From contig CANGME010000004.1 in NCBI GenBank assembly GCA_947455145.1, forward strand, positions 1-64,000: a DNA stretch of 64,000 nucleotides. The letters run 5' to 3'. The notes under the pieces were generated by a model, which made no database searches, was not told the origin of the DNA, and was given only the letters and a program-made list of their open reading frames with translations. How positions within the stretch are numbered: the first letter of the stretch is position 1; each line of letters opens with the position of its first letter. Made by a program: the position numbers and the translations under genes. This DNA is from Comamonadaceae bacterium (GTDB lineage: Bacteria; Pseudomonadota; Gammaproteobacteria; Burkholderiales; Burkholderiaceae_C). This document shows, piece by piece, positions 63,120-64,000 of the stretch.

Positions 63120-63920
63120 ATGAGTGAAGGCGTCGTCCACCTCAGCGTTGAGGCCGGTGTGGCCTCCGTCTTATTCGACCGACCCCAGGCGCGCAACGCG
63201 ATGACATGGGCCATGTACGAGCAGCTCATGGCGATTTGCCGCGAGCTGCCCATGCGCAGCGACGTGCGCGTCATTACCTTTCGCGGTGCAGGCGGCGAGG
63301 CCTTTATTGCAGGCACCGACATTGCGCAGTTCCAAGCCTTTGGCAGCGGCGTGCAAGGCGGTGAAGACGGCGTGAACTACGAGCGCCAAATCGACGCCTG
63401 CATGGCCCTGCTAGAAGCCCTGCCTCAGCCTACCGTAGCCATTGTTGAAGGTTGGTGCGTGGGTGGCGGCTTGGCCATTGCCACAGGTTGCGACTTTCGC
63501 ATCGCCACACCCACGGCACGCTTTGGCGTGCCGATTGTCAAGACCTTGGGCAACTGTTTGTCGTTGGGCAACTTGGCCCGGTTGACAGCCGCTTGGGGCC
63601 AGCAGCGCGTCAAACGCATGTTGATGCTGGCCGAGATTTTGAACGCCGACGAGGCACTGGCCTGCGGTTATGTGCACGAGGTTTGCGCACCGGCAGATAT
63701 CGACGCGGCAGCGCAGCGTTTGTGCACCCGTTTGGCTGCGTTGGCCCCGGTAACGCAAAGTGTGAGCAAAGAGGGTTTGCGTCGCGTGGCCGCGCATGAA
63801 TTGTCAGAGGCGGAACAAAGCGGTGATGATTTGATTCGCCGGGCTTATGGCAGCGAGGATTTTCGTGAGGGCGTGACGGCTTTTGTGGCCAAGCGTGCGC
63901 CTGGGTGGAAGGGGCGTTGA
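63120..63920 (+). CDS. Enoyl-CoA hydratase/isomerase family protein
   Basis: 266 residues of the crotonase fold. FRGAGGEAFIAGTDIAQFQAF contains the oxyanion-hole GAG/FIAG region, and GWCVGGGLAIATGCDFRIATPTARFGVPIVKTLGN contains the typical catalytic glycine/Glu environment (cited in part); the typical E-164-type general base position reads VKTLG, so the activity is not assigned. ATG 63120 is 10 bp past the Bug stop. It ends the operon; copy C of the repeat follows. Confidence 0.86.
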   Translation: MSEGVVHLSVEAGVASVLFDRPQARNAMTWAMYEQLMAICRELPMRSDVRVITFRGAGGEAFIAGTDIAQFQAFGSGVQGGEDGVNYERQIDACMALLEALPQPTVAIVEGWCVGGGLAIATGCDFRIATPTARFGVPIVKTLGNCLSLGNLARLTAAWGQQRVKRMLMLAEILNADEALACGYVHEVCAPADIDAAAQRLCTRLAALAPVTQSVSKEGLRRVAAHELSEAEQSGDDLIRRAYGSEDFREGVTAFVAKRAPGWKGR

Positions 63921-63938
63921 TGGTTTGCGGTATCACCA

Positions 63939-64000
63939 TGTGTCTGGCGTCTGCTTCGCGGGATCAGGCCGCCGCCGCACTCTACTCCGCGAATGTCCCC
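63939..64000. repeat. Dispersed repeat, copy C (cut by the window end)
   Basis: TGTGTCTGGCG ... CCGCCGCACTCTACTCCGCGAATGTCC: reverse-oriented relative to copy B with about 3 mismatches over 60 bases. The copy starts 18 bp after the hydratase stop and continues beyond the window. Confidence 0.8.

Overview
The window is a dense bacterial chromosome segment. The gene order (rnc-era-recO-pdxJ-acpS; rpmF-plsX-fabHDG-acpP-fabF beside rpoE-rseA-rseB-mucD; hemC-hemD-hemX-hemY), orphan Bug/TctC-type binding proteins and short repeats typical of the group point to a betaproteobacterium of the Burkholderiales, most likely Comamonadaceae (Rhodoferax/Polaromonas-like). This assignment rests on gene order and protein character, not on a database search. 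No rRNA, tRNA, CRISPR array, prophage or complete insertion sequence was seen.

Region 1 (1-19.5 kb) is almost entirely minus-strand housekeeping. After a broken FMN-dependent 2-hydroxyacid dehydrogenase remnant (1-306), reading in the direction of transcription: DUF177 protein and L32 (rpmF), the fatty-acid and phospholipid cluster plsX-fabH-fabD-fabG-acpP-fabF, the envelope-stress module (small membrane protein, rpoE, rseA, rseB, mucD), then lepA-lepB-DUF4845-rnc-era-recO-pdxJ-acpS-nagZ. Most junctions overlap by 1-4 bp.

Region 2 (19.5-41 kb) mixes operons: maf and a tetrapyrrole-type methyltransferase (plus strand); rluC-HAD phosphatase-Rieske protein-sppA (minus); rne with a leader of about 0.5 kb (plus); a degenerate GGDEF protein; a haem and 7-deazaguanine block (queE-queD-hemC-hemD-hemX-hemY); pcnB-folK; a HAD phosphatase, hda and a PerM-type permease; then purM and an MFS transporter on the plus strand.

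Region 3 (41-56.5 kb) is more accessory: a C39-like lipoprotein peptidase with a small membrane partner; two tandem PhoA-type alkaline phosphatases (one lipoprotein, one soluble) followed by an unrecognised secreted protein; a SirB1-like protein and murJ; a nitronate monooxygenase-like enzyme; an alpha/beta-hydrolase fused to a LuxR-type HTH; a small arginine-rich ORF and a hotdog-like protein; a RraA-Bug-NIPSNAP operon; and a MASE1-GGDEF-EAL protein.

Region 4 (56.5-64 kb) looks like a catabolic module for 2-hydroxy/2-oxo acids: a large FAD/4Fe-4S oxidase, and a GntR regulator divergent from a serine-glyoxylate-type aminotransferase, a Bug binding protein and an enoyl-CoA hydratase. Two identical 14-bp palindromes 52 bp apart lie in the divergent promoter, and copies of a dispersed repeat bound the GntR-to-hydratase part.

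The most unusual signal is a set of short dispersed palindromic repeats, some inside coding sequences and read in frame (rluC, the FAD oxidase, probably hemD). The most system-like loci are the alkaline phosphatase triplet and the hydrolase-LuxR neighbourhood.
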